NCBI RefSeq assembly: GCF_013391475.1
Contig: NZ_JACBAZ010000003.1
Span: forward strand, 434,001-498,000
Direction of reading: 5' to 3'
From: Oceaniferula marina
Lineage (GTDB): Bacteria > Verrucomicrobiota > Verrucomicrobiia > Verrucomicrobiales > Akkermansiaceae
Length of the DNA: 64,000 nt
A program made the position numbers and the translations under genes. This document shows positions 18,326 to 26,994 of the stretch, one piece after another. Every line of letters begins with the position of its first letter. Position 1 is the first letter of the stretch. The notes beneath the pieces were generated by a model that saw only the letters and a list, made by a program, of their open reading frames with translations, was not told where the DNA came from and did not search any database.

Positions 18326-20095
18326 CTAGAACCACAGCTTCAAGCGAAGGAAGTTCCATGTCCGGTGCAAGTAAATCCAGGCGATCGATCGTTTTTCGAC
18401 ATCAACCTTACAGACACCACTCATACCGGGGCGCCACCAACCTTCTGGCGTATCGGTCACCGAGACCCTGACCCTAAAATCCGTGCCCGTCTCTTTCACC
18501 ACGGCCACCGGCTCATAAGCATTCAGCAATACATCAAACCGATCCTCCGGGCGCGAGGTGAAGGCAATTTCTCCCTTCATATCCTGCTGGAGAAAATGAA
18601 TATCCCTCTCATCGACCTGCAGCTCGCCGTAAAGATCGGAAATCTGGACAATCCGCATCAGGATTTCACCCACCTGAGTGGGTGAGGACAGGCGTTCTTT
18701 CAAATCACCTTCAACAATCACCCCATCAAAAGGAGCGCGGATCTGGGTGCGAGCCAAACGGTAATCAATCACCTCCAACTTGGCATCCGCCTGCTCGATC
18801 GCGAGCATCGAGAGCTTCATCTGAGATAAATCACCTTCGGCCTCATAGCGGCGCGCCTCGGACAAACTGCGGTCTCGCTCTGCCCTCAGCTCGATTTGTT
18901 GCATCACCAACTCCCGCTTATCCAGCGTCACCAGCAGTTGTCCTTTTTGAACCACATCCCCGACATTCACTTCCACCGTGTCGATGTAACCGGAAAATGG
19001 AGCGGTCAAATCCGCCGATGCCTCAGTCCGCAAAATAAACGGAGCCTTCACTTTATAGGTAATCGGAATCACACAACAGAGTAAAAAACCAAGCACCAAC
19101 ACCAACCCGGCCAATTTCCAACCCGTGTGACGGTAGCCCAATAAAGAGGCGAACAGCTTACGAACCGATCGCCACGCCCGTGCCCCAATCCAACCGGATT
19201 TTTCATACAAGGTCACCAGCTGGGGACTGACCAGATCCAATACCACCCGCAAGGCATCCACCCTTTCCTGGGTAACCGCCTTCGAGTCCGCCGGATACTC
19301 CACCGCCACGGCACCATGCACTTCCCCATTTTTACGCAAGGGGAGGGAGAAGATCTGACAATTGCCATGTGACTGGGAGAAGGCACGGTGCTGCTGGTTG
19401 ATCTCGGCACCTGCAAGCTTGGGTTCACCCACTTCACAATCCTGTTCAGCCGCTTCATCCATCGCTCTGGCAAGAGCACCCGCCGTCTCGGTGTCATTAC
19501 GAACGCGGCCACCGTGATTGGTTGCCACGAGTTCCATCAGGCCTTTTTTACGCCACCCCAAGGTGACCCGCATGGCTTTGAGCTGGGTATCGAGCTCGTT
19601 ACAGAGCTTCATCGATGCCTCACCGAAATGGGCTGATTCTCCGATAATCAGGCCCAAATCAACCACCCGTGAAATTTCATCCAAGGATTTTTCCGACACT
19701 TCCGCCTTCTTCTGAGCGGTAAAAGCCGCCACGGCCACTTCGACAAAACGACAAAGGTGCCGCTGCTCCGTTTCCGTCAGCGCCCCGTCCCGGGCAGCAA
19801 CCAACGATATCTGGCTAGCCGACCCTGAAATTTCCAATGGCAAGACCATCCAACACTCCTTGTTTTCCTCAAGCACTTGAGGCTGAGGGGAATGGGTCAT
19901 AATCGCCTTACGGACTGCAGCGGGGGCCGACCTCAGATTACTCCCCTGACTGGCTCCAAAAAGCTTCACGGAATCACCATCCACCTGAAGCGCAACACAC
20001 TGGCTCAGCTGCCAATCCTCGGCAACCGCTTGCAATACGTTGTTCCAGAAATCAGATGGATCCTCACCGGTGTTAAGAATATCCTCCAAATTCAT
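18326..20095 (-). CDS. GAF-like domain fused to HlyD-type membrane-fusion protein
   Basis: A 589-residue protein. Residues 1-300 are soluble and look like one or two GAF-type sensor domains (LPLRKNGEVHGAVAVEY near 252-268 is typical). One membrane helix lies at about 328-348 (LAGLVLVLGFLLCCVIPI). Residues 352-589 form an HlyD-like adaptor: lipoyl halves at 360-395 (GDVVQKGQLLVTLD) and 450-465 (RTQIRAPFDGVIVEGD), a coiled-coil helix between them, then a beta-barrel part. The adaptor faces the periplasm and the GAF part the cytoplasm, so the protein could pass a small-molecule or redox signal to the export complex. ATG overlaps the stop of the upstream HlyD gene by ATGA (20092-20095), indicating translational coupling. 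Confidence 0.82.
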   Translation of the reverse strand: MNLEDILNTGEDPSDFWNNVLQAVAEDWQLSQCVALQVDGDSVKLFGASQGSNLRSAPAAVRKAIMTHSPQPQVLEENKECWMVLPLEISGSASQISLVAARDGALTETEQRHLCRFVEVAVAAFTAQKKAEVSEKSLDEISRVVDLGLIIGESAHFGEASMKLCNELDTQLKAMRVTLGWRKKGLMELVATNHGGRVRNDTETAGALARAMDEAAEQDCEVGEPKLAGAEINQQHRAFSQSHGNCQIFSLPLRKNGEVHGAVAVEYPADSKAVTQERVDALRVVLDLVSPQLVTLYEKSGWIGARAWRSVRKLFASLLGYRHTGWKLAGLVLVLGFLLCCVIPITYKVKAPFILRTEASADLTAPFSGYIDTVEVNVGDVVQKGQLLVTLDKRELVMQQIELRAERDRSLSEARRYEAEGDLSQMKLSMLAIEQADAKLEVIDYRLARTQIRAPFDGVIVEGDLKERLSSPTQVGEILMRIVQISDLYGELQVDERDIHFLQQDMKGEIAFTSRPEDRFDVLLNAYEPVAVVKETGTDFRVRVSVTDTPEGWWRPGMSGVCKVDVEKRSIAWIYLHRTWNFLRLKLWF

Positions 20096-20832
20096 TTCCC
20101 GTTCTCCGTTTCAGGTAATTTAACTTTAACCCGCAATCCAGGCTTCGCTTTCAACGTTTGATTATCCAACTCAAACCTCACCCTGAACAATCCACTACGG
20201 GAGTCGAGTTGAGGGTCAACAAACATCAACTTCGCCTTTTGCTCACCCACCGCAGGCAGTTCAGGAAAAACAACCGCCACTTCCATCCCCTCTTTCAAAA
20301 TCGACAAATGCTTGGTTGAGAGAAAGAATACCAACTTCATCTTGGAAGCATTGATAATTTCAAACAACGGCTCAACACGCCCAATCGCTTCTCCCGGGTC
20401 TTTCAAACGGTACACCACCGTACCGGAAACCGGCGCCTTGACCACTCTCTGATCCACTGAATACTGAGCCATTTCAAGCTCTACTTGCAGACGCTTTAAC
20501 TCAGCTTCCATTTCGAGCAAGTTGGACCGACTCTTGATCTTTTTCTCAAAAAGCTCGCGGGCCGTCCGGGCATCTTCCTCAGCCTTCACAATCATATGCC
20601 CCAAACGCTTCACCTCCAATTTCTCACGGGTGGAGAAAAGCTTGGCTAACACACTCCCTTTTTCGACCACATCTCCTTCCTCAACCTCAACACTTTCCAC
20701 GATCTCTTCTACGGGGGAGCTAATCGTAATCCTCTCATACGGCTGGCTGGTCCCCTCAACCCAGACATCTGCCTGTGCACAAGGAAGCCAGACGGCCAAT
20801 CCCCCTAATATCATCATTGATCGAATCATCAT
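20092..20832 (-). CDS. Periplasmic HlyD/RND-type adaptor
   Basis: A 246-residue membrane-fusion protein with an N-terminal signal peptide (MMIRSMMILGGLAVWLPCAQA, cleavage likely after CAQA). Lipoyl halves are at about 35-65 (EEGDVVEKGSVLAKL) and about 128-150 (VVKAPVSGTVVYRL), with a short coiled coil between and a beta-barrel domain to the end. It is shorter than typical RND adaptors (350-400 residues). It would bridge an inner-membrane component to the TolC-like channel encoded next. It overlaps the GAF-HlyD gene by four bases and follows the TolC gene by 65 bases. Two separate adaptors plus an adaptor-like tail on the M50 protein in one operon is unusual. Confidence 0.85.
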   Translation of the reverse strand: MMIRSMMILGGLAVWLPCAQADVWVEGTSQPYERITISSPVEEIVESVEVEEGDVVEKGSVLAKLFSTREKLEVKRLGHMIVKAEEDARTARELFEKKIKSRSNLLEMEAELKRLQVELEMAQYSVDQRVVKAPVSGTVVYRLKDPGEAIGRVEPLFEIINASKMKLVFFLSTKHLSILKEGMEVAVVFPELPAVGEQKAKLMFVDPQLDSRSGLFRVRFELDNQTLKAKPGLRVKVKLPETENGK

Positions 20833-20897
20833 CGTTTTTTGGATTTGTCTAAAATTAAACCGAGCCTTGGTCTCACCCGAGCTCGCCCGTCACGTCG

Positions 20898-22487
20898 TTA
20901 TTTAGTCTCCGTGGGGCTTTCCCCTTGTTTACCCGTGCCATTGGCCAGTGCGAGAGCCACTTCCACCTCCTCCAGAGAAATCCCCAAACGGGTAAAAATT
21001 TGACCAGAGGCTAACCATACCATGATCACCGACTTACTCAGCGCGGCCTCACTATGCACCAAGGTTACTTCCGCATCGTTAAGAATTTGCTGCTGCTCCA
21101 CCACCCGGTAAAAATCGCCCTGACCTTCGTCAAATAAATCTTGCTCTTGCTGCAAACGCTTTTTAGCCAAATCCACCGCTTTTCTAGATGTCACAATCCG
21201 CTGCTTCGCCGAGTCCACTCTGCTGAAAGCAGTATCCACCTCCAGGGAAATCATCCGTTGGGCCTTGGATAACTCCAACTCAGCCTGCCGCTTCTGTGCC
21301 TTGGCCGCATCAACAGCGGCCGTCACTCCGTCGCGACCGAGTGGCATTTTAAAATCCAGCCCAATCGACCACTCCGTACCTTGTCGGTCAAAGGCTTCTT
21401 TGTAAGAATCGTTAGAATTATCCGCCAAGCCGTAAAGACCCACCGTTCCGGTCAAATTCAACTGAGCCTTGGTTGAGTCGTTGGCACGTAACACATTCAA
21501 CTTGGCCGTTTCCACCACATGTTTGTAATACGCAATATCCAGTCGGCGTGTTCTCCCATACTCAATCAATTGACGTTTGGTTCCCAAATTCTTGGTGGAG
21601 CAAAATCCGGCACTCGGCTCGAAACGGGTATTCCCTTCAAGGTCAGGCCCCCGGTCAATCAAGCCAAACAACGCATTCACCCGCTCGATTTTATCCGCTG
21701 CCGCCGCAATATACTGATCTTGCCGTTGATAAACCGCTAACTCAGCAGTCACCACATCCGTCTCCAATCCCTCGTTACTTTTAAGCAACTCACGATTGCG
21801 TTTCAACATTTGATTCGCGAGAGCGATGTTCTTCTGATGAACCTTCAACACCCGGTCCGCCGCCACAATGTCTGAATACCGGCTCGCAACCTCGGCGGCA
21901 AGGTTCATCGCTTTCACCCGGGTGAGCACTTCCTGGGCCGCCACCCGCCGATGCGCAATATTCACCCCTGCCATATTGGCATCCATTCCAAAACCACGCA
22001 ATAAAGGCTGCGTAATCGTGATCCCGGTAAAGCTTTCATATTCAGGCGTATAGAGCGCACTACTCGAAGTTTGGTTCAAGGTGTTGACCAAACGCGAATA
22101 TCGCGTTCCCACCTCAAATATCGTTCCCGTGCTATACTTTTTCTTAAGCCCAAACCGGGCTGTCAGATTTTCATCAAGAAAAAGTCGTTCCGAACTTCCG
22201 GGGATCTGAACTCCACCAACGGCAACATATTCTCTGGTATTCTGCGGCTTGGTCCTGTCCTCATAACGAGCCAAGGCCTCAACCCCCCAATCAAACTCCA
22301 ACAACTCACGACGCACCTGGGCCCGGCTGATGGCAACACTTTCCTTTTCACTTTGCAACTCAGGGTTTTGTCGTAGTGCACGCCTCAATGACGCATGCCG
22401 ACTAACAAGTTCAGTTTGCTCAGCTTCAACAACAGTCAACAAGCAGGTAAAAAATCCGATACTGGCAACAGAAGATATTGATTTCAT
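20898..22487 (-). CDS. TolC-family outer-membrane channel
   Basis: About 529 residues from ATG 22487, chosen because MKSISSVASIGFFTCLL starts a signal peptide; an in-frame ATG at 22517 would add ten residues ahead of it. The protein is rich in long alternating helices with the two-fold internal repeat of the outer-membrane efflux family, including AQVRRELLEFDWGVEA early, TQPLLRGFGMD in the first half and EVTLVHSEAALSKS near the end. Family role: trimeric channel through the outer membrane, the exit duct of type I secretion and efflux. It is the first gene of the five-gene operon ending in the SecA-like ATPase. Confidence 0.88.
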   Translation of the reverse strand: MKSISSVASIGFFTCLLTVVEAEQTELVSRHASLRRALRQNPELQSEKESVAISRAQVRRELLEFDWGVEALARYEDRTKPQNTREYVAVGGVQIPGSSERLFLDENLTARFGLKKKYSTGTIFEVGTRYSRLVNTLNQTSSSALYTPEYESFTGITITQPLLRGFGMDANMAGVNIAHRRVAAQEVLTRVKAMNLAAEVASRYSDIVAADRVLKVHQKNIALANQMLKRNRELLKSNEGLETDVVTAELAVYQRQDQYIAAAADKIERVNALFGLIDRGPDLEGNTRFEPSAGFCSTKNLGTKRQLIEYGRTRRLDIAYYKHVVETAKLNVLRANDSTKAQLNLTGTVGLYGLADNSNDSYKEAFDRQGTEWSIGLDFKMPLGRDGVTAAVDAAKAQKRQAELELSKAQRMISLEVDTAFSRVDSAKQRIVTSRKAVDLAKKRLQQEQDLFDEGQGDFYRVVEQQQILNDAEVTLVHSEAALSKSVIMVWLASGQIFTRLGISLEEVEVALALANGTGKQGESPTETK

Positions 22488-22765
22488 ATACAAATGATTA
22501 AATTCGGGGGTGCTCAACTATCTATCAATCATTGAACCGTTGGCTAAAATAGCAACAAGCCGATAACAGTTGGAAGCCCTTGTAGTATCGTCCGAAAACC
22601 AAATAGCAATTAGATTTCGCCCAAATGTGCGACAGCATAGGCCACCCACTGAGCACTCGGCATGCCGAAAGGGTAGATTTTTCTCCTGCGATCAATCCGC
22701 AACCTTGCATCTTCCCCTCTAATACGCTTGGATGGATGAGCTCGATTCTTCCATACGGAGCCATC

Positions 22766-24256
22766 ATGGAATCTCTTATCTATCAAATCAACGACATCAT
22801 CTGGAGTTCCGCCTTCATCGCGGTCGCCCTCGGTGTCGGCATCTACTTTTCGATTATCCTCCGCTTCCCCCAGCTGCGGCTGGTGCCACTGATGGCAAAG
22901 CTGCTCTTTCGAGGAAATGAAACCAAACAGGGGGTCTCCTCATTTCAGGCCTTCGCCATGGCGATCTCCGGCCGGGTCGGAACCGGTAACATTGCCGGTG
23001 TGGCCACGGCCATCGCCTTGGGGGGCCCCGGTGCGGTGTTCTGGATGTGGGTCAGTGCCTTTCTCGGTGCCGCCACTGCCTTTGCTGAATCCACACTGGG
23101 TCAAATGTACAAACGGGTGGACCACGATGAATACCGTGGTGGCCCCGCTTACTACATCCGGCACGGGCTGGGACTCAACTGGTATGCCTGCATTTTCGCC
23201 TTGGCGACGATTCTAGCCATGACGATGTTCCTTCCGGGGATTCAGGCAAAAAGCGTGGTTCAAGGCATCACTCTCGCCTTCGGCTGGCAGCCTTGGGCTG
23301 TGGGTCTGCTCATCGTTATTCCCCTCGGTTTGGTTATCTTTGGCGGCGTGCACCGGATTGCCCACGTGGCTCAAATCCTGGTTCCTCTGATGGCAGCCGC
23401 CTACATTTTGGTCTCACTGGTCATCATCATCATGAACATCGACGCTGTCCCCAAGGTGTTCAATCTCATCCTCAGCTCGGCCTTTGGAACCAGCCAGGTC
23501 TTTGGTGGCATCGTCGGCCTGTCGATCAGTTGGGGAATCAAACGAGGGATCTACAGCAATGAGGCTGGCCAGGGAAGCGCCGCCCATGCGGCCTCGGCCG
23601 CCGAAGTCAGGCACCCCGCGGAACAAGGGCTGGTGCAAGCCTTCTCCGTCTATATCGACACCCTGCTCGTCTGCAGTGCCACCGCTTTTATGATTCTCTT
23701 CACTGGCAGCTACAATGTGGTTCAACGCGATGCCTCGGGGAAAGACATCGGCTATGTGGCAGAACATCTCCCCGGGGTGGAATACGGAACCCAGTTCACT
23801 CAGTATGCGGTCGACAGCCAATTTGCGGGATACGGACAGGGCTTTGTTGCCGTCGCCTTATTCTTTTTTGCCTTCACGACCCTAATGGCCTACTACTACA
23901 TGGCAGAAACCAACATTGCCTTTCTGAATCAAAAGCGCAACTGGCGATGGCCCGTCCCTTGCTTACGTATCGTCATTCTCTTATCCACCTTTTACGGGGT
24001 GTTTAGCGCAGCGGGCTACGTCTGGACACTGGGAGACATCGGTGTCGGGATCATGGCCTGGTTGAATATCGTCGCGCTAATCCTCCTCCGCAAACCCATC
24101 ATCCGCACCCTCAAGGACTACGAACGGCAACGCAAATCCGGAGAGCCCATCACTTTCCGGCCATCCGATTTGGACATCCCCAATGCCTCATACTGGGAGG
24201 ACCGGCAAACAACAAGCCATCAAGCTGACGAGCCTGACCCTTCGCCCCATACATAA
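22766..24256 (+). CDS. Alanine or glycine:cation symporter (AGCS family)
   Basis: A 496-residue polytopic membrane protein. ATG 22766 is preceded by GGAG five bases upstream and begins MESLIYQINDIIWSS, the usual AGCS start; an in-frame upstream ATG at 22625 adds an unlikely 47-residue extension. Family signatures: GRVGTGNIAGVATAIALGGPG at the end of helix 2 and GIKRGIYSNEAGQGSAAHAA in the middle. Role: sodium- or proton-coupled uptake of alanine, glycine or a related small amino acid across the inner membrane. It stands alone on the plus strand, divergent from the secretion operon with a 278-base gap in which no riboswitch was recognised. Confidence 0.9.
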   Translation: MESLIYQINDIIWSSAFIAVALGVGIYFSIILRFPQLRLVPLMAKLLFRGNETKQGVSSFQAFAMAISGRVGTGNIAGVATAIALGGPGAVFWMWVSAFLGAATAFAESTLGQMYKRVDHDEYRGGPAYYIRHGLGLNWYACIFALATILAMTMFLPGIQAKSVVQGITLAFGWQPWAVGLLIVIPLGLVIFGGVHRIAHVAQILVPLMAAAYILVSLVIIIMNIDAVPKVFNLILSSAFGTSQVFGGIVGLSISWGIKRGIYSNEAGQGSAAHAASAAEVRHPAEQGLVQAFSVYIDTLLVCSATAFMILFTGSYNVVQRDASGKDIGYVAEHLPGVEYGTQFTQYAVDSQFAGYGQGFVAVALFFFAFTTLMAYYYMAETNIAFLNQKRNWRWPVPCLRIVILLSTFYGVFSAAGYVWTLGDIGVGIMAWLNIVALILLRKPIIRTLKDYERQRKSGEPITFRPSDLDIPNASYWEDRQTTSHQADEPDPSPHT

Positions 24257-24303
24257 TATCAAGTAGTCATTGGCGTCAAAACAAGCCCAGTCTATCACGC
24301 CTT

Positions 24304-25239
24304 TTAAAAAGAGAAGGTCGCACTGAGGAAAAAGTGATCCCCCTCCAAGCGCTTATCGACTCCGAACTCATGAATCCAGCGGGCTGAAACACCCAGTGGG
24401 CAGCCACCCAGCTCACCAGCCCAGTAAACAGCCGGGCCAATCCCGGCAGCTTCGCCCTTGAAGTCACCTAACAGCGCGCCCGAACCAGAATCCCCGGTGA
24501 TTTGCTGATACACAAAACCTTGCAAACCGATCGCAAAGGTCTCGGAGAGATACTGGTTCAACATCAACTCGAGGTGCAACTCCTGACCCGTCTGGTAGTT
24601 GGTGTCTTGGTTCTCCGTGTTGTAAATGTAACCAAGGGCAAACGAAAATTCCGTCCCCTTTTCCGGATGCAAATACGTCGTGGAAAATGTCGTTTCAAAA
24701 CTCCAATAGTTTAATCCACCGTTGAGGTCATCATCCTGGTCATATTGACCGATGGGTACGGTCACGATTTCACTCGCATTAAAATGCCAGTTTCCACAAT
24801 TCCAATAAAGTGAAATGGGAATCAGCCCCAAATCACTCACAAACAAACCGTCATCATCGAATGACCGATCGTTTTGGCCAAGCTCCACCGTAGCTGAGAG
24901 ATCCATCGCTAAAACCGGCAGATAGGCACCCATGGCATATTGCGCTCCAAACAATTCATGTTCGGTGACCTTCAGTGCCGTCAACATGTACATCGCCATA
25001 TCAAGCTCAAGCTCGGAACGAATCTGTCCCACATCCACAAAGCGCTGCCTCCCCGCATCTCCATGATAGAAATAAAGATCATTCCTCAAATACAGTCCGG
25101 GTTCCGGCTCGAGAGCGACTCCAAAATCGCCATAAAATCCAGGGGTGTAATGGGAGCTTCCTCCTTCAGCCGCATATAAAGACGGAGAGATGAACAAGCT
25201 CATAGCGGTAGTGATCAGATGGCGTCGTAATGGTTTCAT
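24304..25239 (-). CDS. Outer-membrane beta-barrel protein (phenol-degradation MetA/SphA-like)
   Basis: A 311-residue protein with signal peptide (cleavage likely after LYAA, residue about 24). The mature part has alternating beta strands rich in Tyr, Trp and Gly and ends in Phe (ATFSF), as outer-membrane barrels do. Pieces such as GGSSHYTPG near the mature N-terminus and AAGIGPAVYWAGELGG near the end match the transporter family often named MetA-pathway of phenol degradation. Substrate unknown. It is convergent with the symporter and lies 74 bases downstream of the sulfatase start side; no operon evidence. Confidence 0.65.
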   Translation of the reverse strand: MKPLRRHLITTAMSLFISPSLYAAEGGSSHYTPGFYGDFGVALEPEPGLYLRNDLYFYHGDAGRQRFVDVGQIRSELELDMAMYMLTALKVTEHELFGAQYAMGAYLPVLAMDLSATVELGQNDRSFDDDGLFVSDLGLIPISLYWNCGNWHFNASEIVTVPIGQYDQDDDLNGGLNYWSFETTFSTTYLHPEKGTEFSFALGYIYNTENQDTNYQTGQELHLELMLNQYLSETFAIGLQGFVYQQITGDSGSGALLGDFKGEAAGIGPAVYWAGELGGCPLGVSARWIHEFGVDKRLEGDHFFLSATFSF

Positions 25240-25313
25240 GGTTGGATGGGAAATGGTAGAGTGATGAATGGTCGGGGGGGGATGAACATCAGTAATGAAT
25301 TCAACTCCGGGAC

Positions 25314-26771
25314 TTACTTTGTTGTTGGCGGAGTGTAGGGGTCAAGCGCTCCCGGCTTGATAGGTGCCTCTTTTTTGAGCGATGCCGCATGCTCCATCAG
25401 CTTGGGCATGGCCGCCTTGGGAACCCAGGTGTCGGCAAAAAAGACGTTTTCCCGCTCCGACATGTCGCTGTAGAGGTTGTAAAGCTTGGGCATGCCATAC
25501 TCCTTGACCGCGCCGGCCCAAGTATCCAGTTCCTTGAAGTGAAGTTTCCAGTTGCGCCACTTGAGCCCGTAAATGTCGTTGCCCATGTAAACGATCACCG
25601 ACTCACGACCGGACTTCTTCTTTTTGCCCGTCATGAAATCCACCATCTCCATACCGTCGATCATCCGGTCCTCCGGAACCTTGCCACCGGCAATTTTCGC
25701 CAAGGTCGGAAAGAGATCCATCTCGTGAACAATTTCATTGCTCGCTTTGCCGGCCGGAATCTTGCCGGGCCAGCGAATGGCAAAGGGGACACGCATGCTT
25801 CCCTCAAAGCTGGTGAACAAGGTCCCCCGCCATGGACCGGGACTCCCTTGGCTGGTGGTATCGAGAGAGACGATGTCATTGCCGTGCGCCATCTCCGGCC
25901 CGTTGTCGGCGGTGAAGATAAAGATGGTGTTGTCCCGAATTCCCAGATCATCAATGGAATCGAGCAAGCGACCGGTGTAAGCGTCGATCTGCGTCAGCAT
26001 ATCGGCCCAGGCCCCGTTGCCTGACTTGCCTTGGTAATCAGGGTGAACCATCGTGGGAAAGTGGGTCGCTGTGTAAGGGAGGAAGAGAAAGAATGGCTTC
26101 TTTTCCTTGGCGTTGGTCTCCATGAACTTAATCGCCCTGTCTGTCAGGTCCTTATCGATGATCGGACGGTAGTCCAGTCGGTAAGGCCTTACCTTTTTGG
26201 GTTTCTCTCCCTTCTTTGCATCCATCACCCAGGTTTCCTCAACACCGCTTTCGGCAAAACCGGGCCGACTCGAGTAGGTCGATTCATCGGTCGAATTGTG
26301 GATGCCATACCACTCGTCAAATCCCTGATCTGTCGGGAACCTGCCTTGGGTGCGTCCAAGATGCCATTTGCCGTACATACCGGTCGCATAACCCGCATCG
26401 GACAACATCTCCGCCATGGTATATTCCCACTGGACCAAGCCATAGACGCCATCGCCGAGTGGGACAACCCCGTTGCCGCTGCGAATAGCGTAGCGACCGG
26501 TCATAATAGCCGACCGCGAAGGGGTACACTGCGCTTCCACATTAAAGTTCGTCAGGCGCAGCCCTTCATCGGCGATTTGGTCCATTCGGGGCGTCTCTGC
26601 CCCCCGGACGATTCCGCCCCCATTAAAGCCGGGTTCACCCCAACCAAAATTATCAAGAAAAACCAAAACGATGTTAGGTTTTTCTGCGGCAATTCCATTG
26701 GCACTCATCAATCCTGCCGTCGCCAAGGTCAAGAGTCCGCTCGTTATCCATTTTCCTGTTTTTGTTTTCAT
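25314..26771 (-). CDS. Secreted arylsulfatase-type sulfatase
   Basis: A 485-residue S1-type sulfatase. Signal peptide ends near residue 29 (NGIAA). The active-site motif is CTPSR at 82-86; Cys82 would be converted to formylglycine by an enzyme not encoded here. Other catalytic pieces: FLDNFGWGEPG at 38-48 (metal-binding Asp), GKWHLG near 135, and TADNGPEMAHGND around 275, which carries the second set of metal ligands. It would hydrolyse sulfate esters on glycans or lipids outside the inner membrane. Substrate cannot be told from the sequence. It is not closely related to the second sulfatase at 45.6 kb. Confidence 0.9.
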   Translation of the reverse strand: MKTKTGKWITSGLLTLATAGLMSANGIAAEKPNIVLVFLDNFGWGEPGFNGGGIVRGAETPRMDQIADEGLRLTNFNVEAQCTPSRSAIMTGRYAIRSGNGVVPLGDGVYGLVQWEYTMAEMLSDAGYATGMYGKWHLGRTQGRFPTDQGFDEWYGIHNSTDESTYSSRPGFAESGVEETWVMDAKKGEKPKKVRPYRLDYRPIIDKDLTDRAIKFMETNAKEKKPFFLFLPYTATHFPTMVHPDYQGKSGNGAWADMLTQIDAYTGRLLDSIDDLGIRDNTIFIFTADNGPEMAHGNDIVSLDTTSQGSPGPWRGTLFTSFEGSMRVPFAIRWPGKIPAGKASNEIVHEMDLFPTLAKIAGGKVPEDRMIDGMEMVDFMTGKKKKSGRESVIVYMGNDIYGLKWRNWKLHFKELDTWAGAVKEYGMPKLYNLYSDMSERENVFFADTWVPKAAMPKLMEHAASLKKEAPIKPGALDPYTPPTTK

Positions 26772-26927
26772 GAGAGTGTTGTTCTAGCATGGGGTACCAG
26801 AAACCTGCTTCAGGTCAAGAAACAAACTAACACAAGAGTGCAACACGCTGTTATAGCGATAGACACAAACAAAGGATTACAAGCTACTGAAGGAGCCAGC
26901 GCTCCCTCTCGCACTTCAGAACCAGCC

Positions 26928-26946
26928 GGCAGGAGAAAATCCTGCC
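26928..26946. terminator. Perfect 7-bp hairpin between hisD and the sulfatase
   Basis: GGCAGGA, loop GAAAA, TCCTGCC lies about 50 bases past the hisD stop. It has no T-tract on either strand, so it may be a weak or Rho-dependent 3' end rather than an intrinsic terminator. Confidence 0.35.
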
Positions 26947-26994
26947 CTGCGATGAGGGCAAGCAAATCGATTCCCGGACGAGCGCGACACCACG

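Noticed and set aside
16150..22487. Ordinary RND or ABC efflux operon
   Set aside because: No RND pump or ABC ATPase is present; the operon instead has a SecA-like ATPase and an M50 fusion.
22488..22765. Glycine or alanine riboswitch before the AGCS symporter
   Set aside because: No recognisable conserved core or pairing was found.
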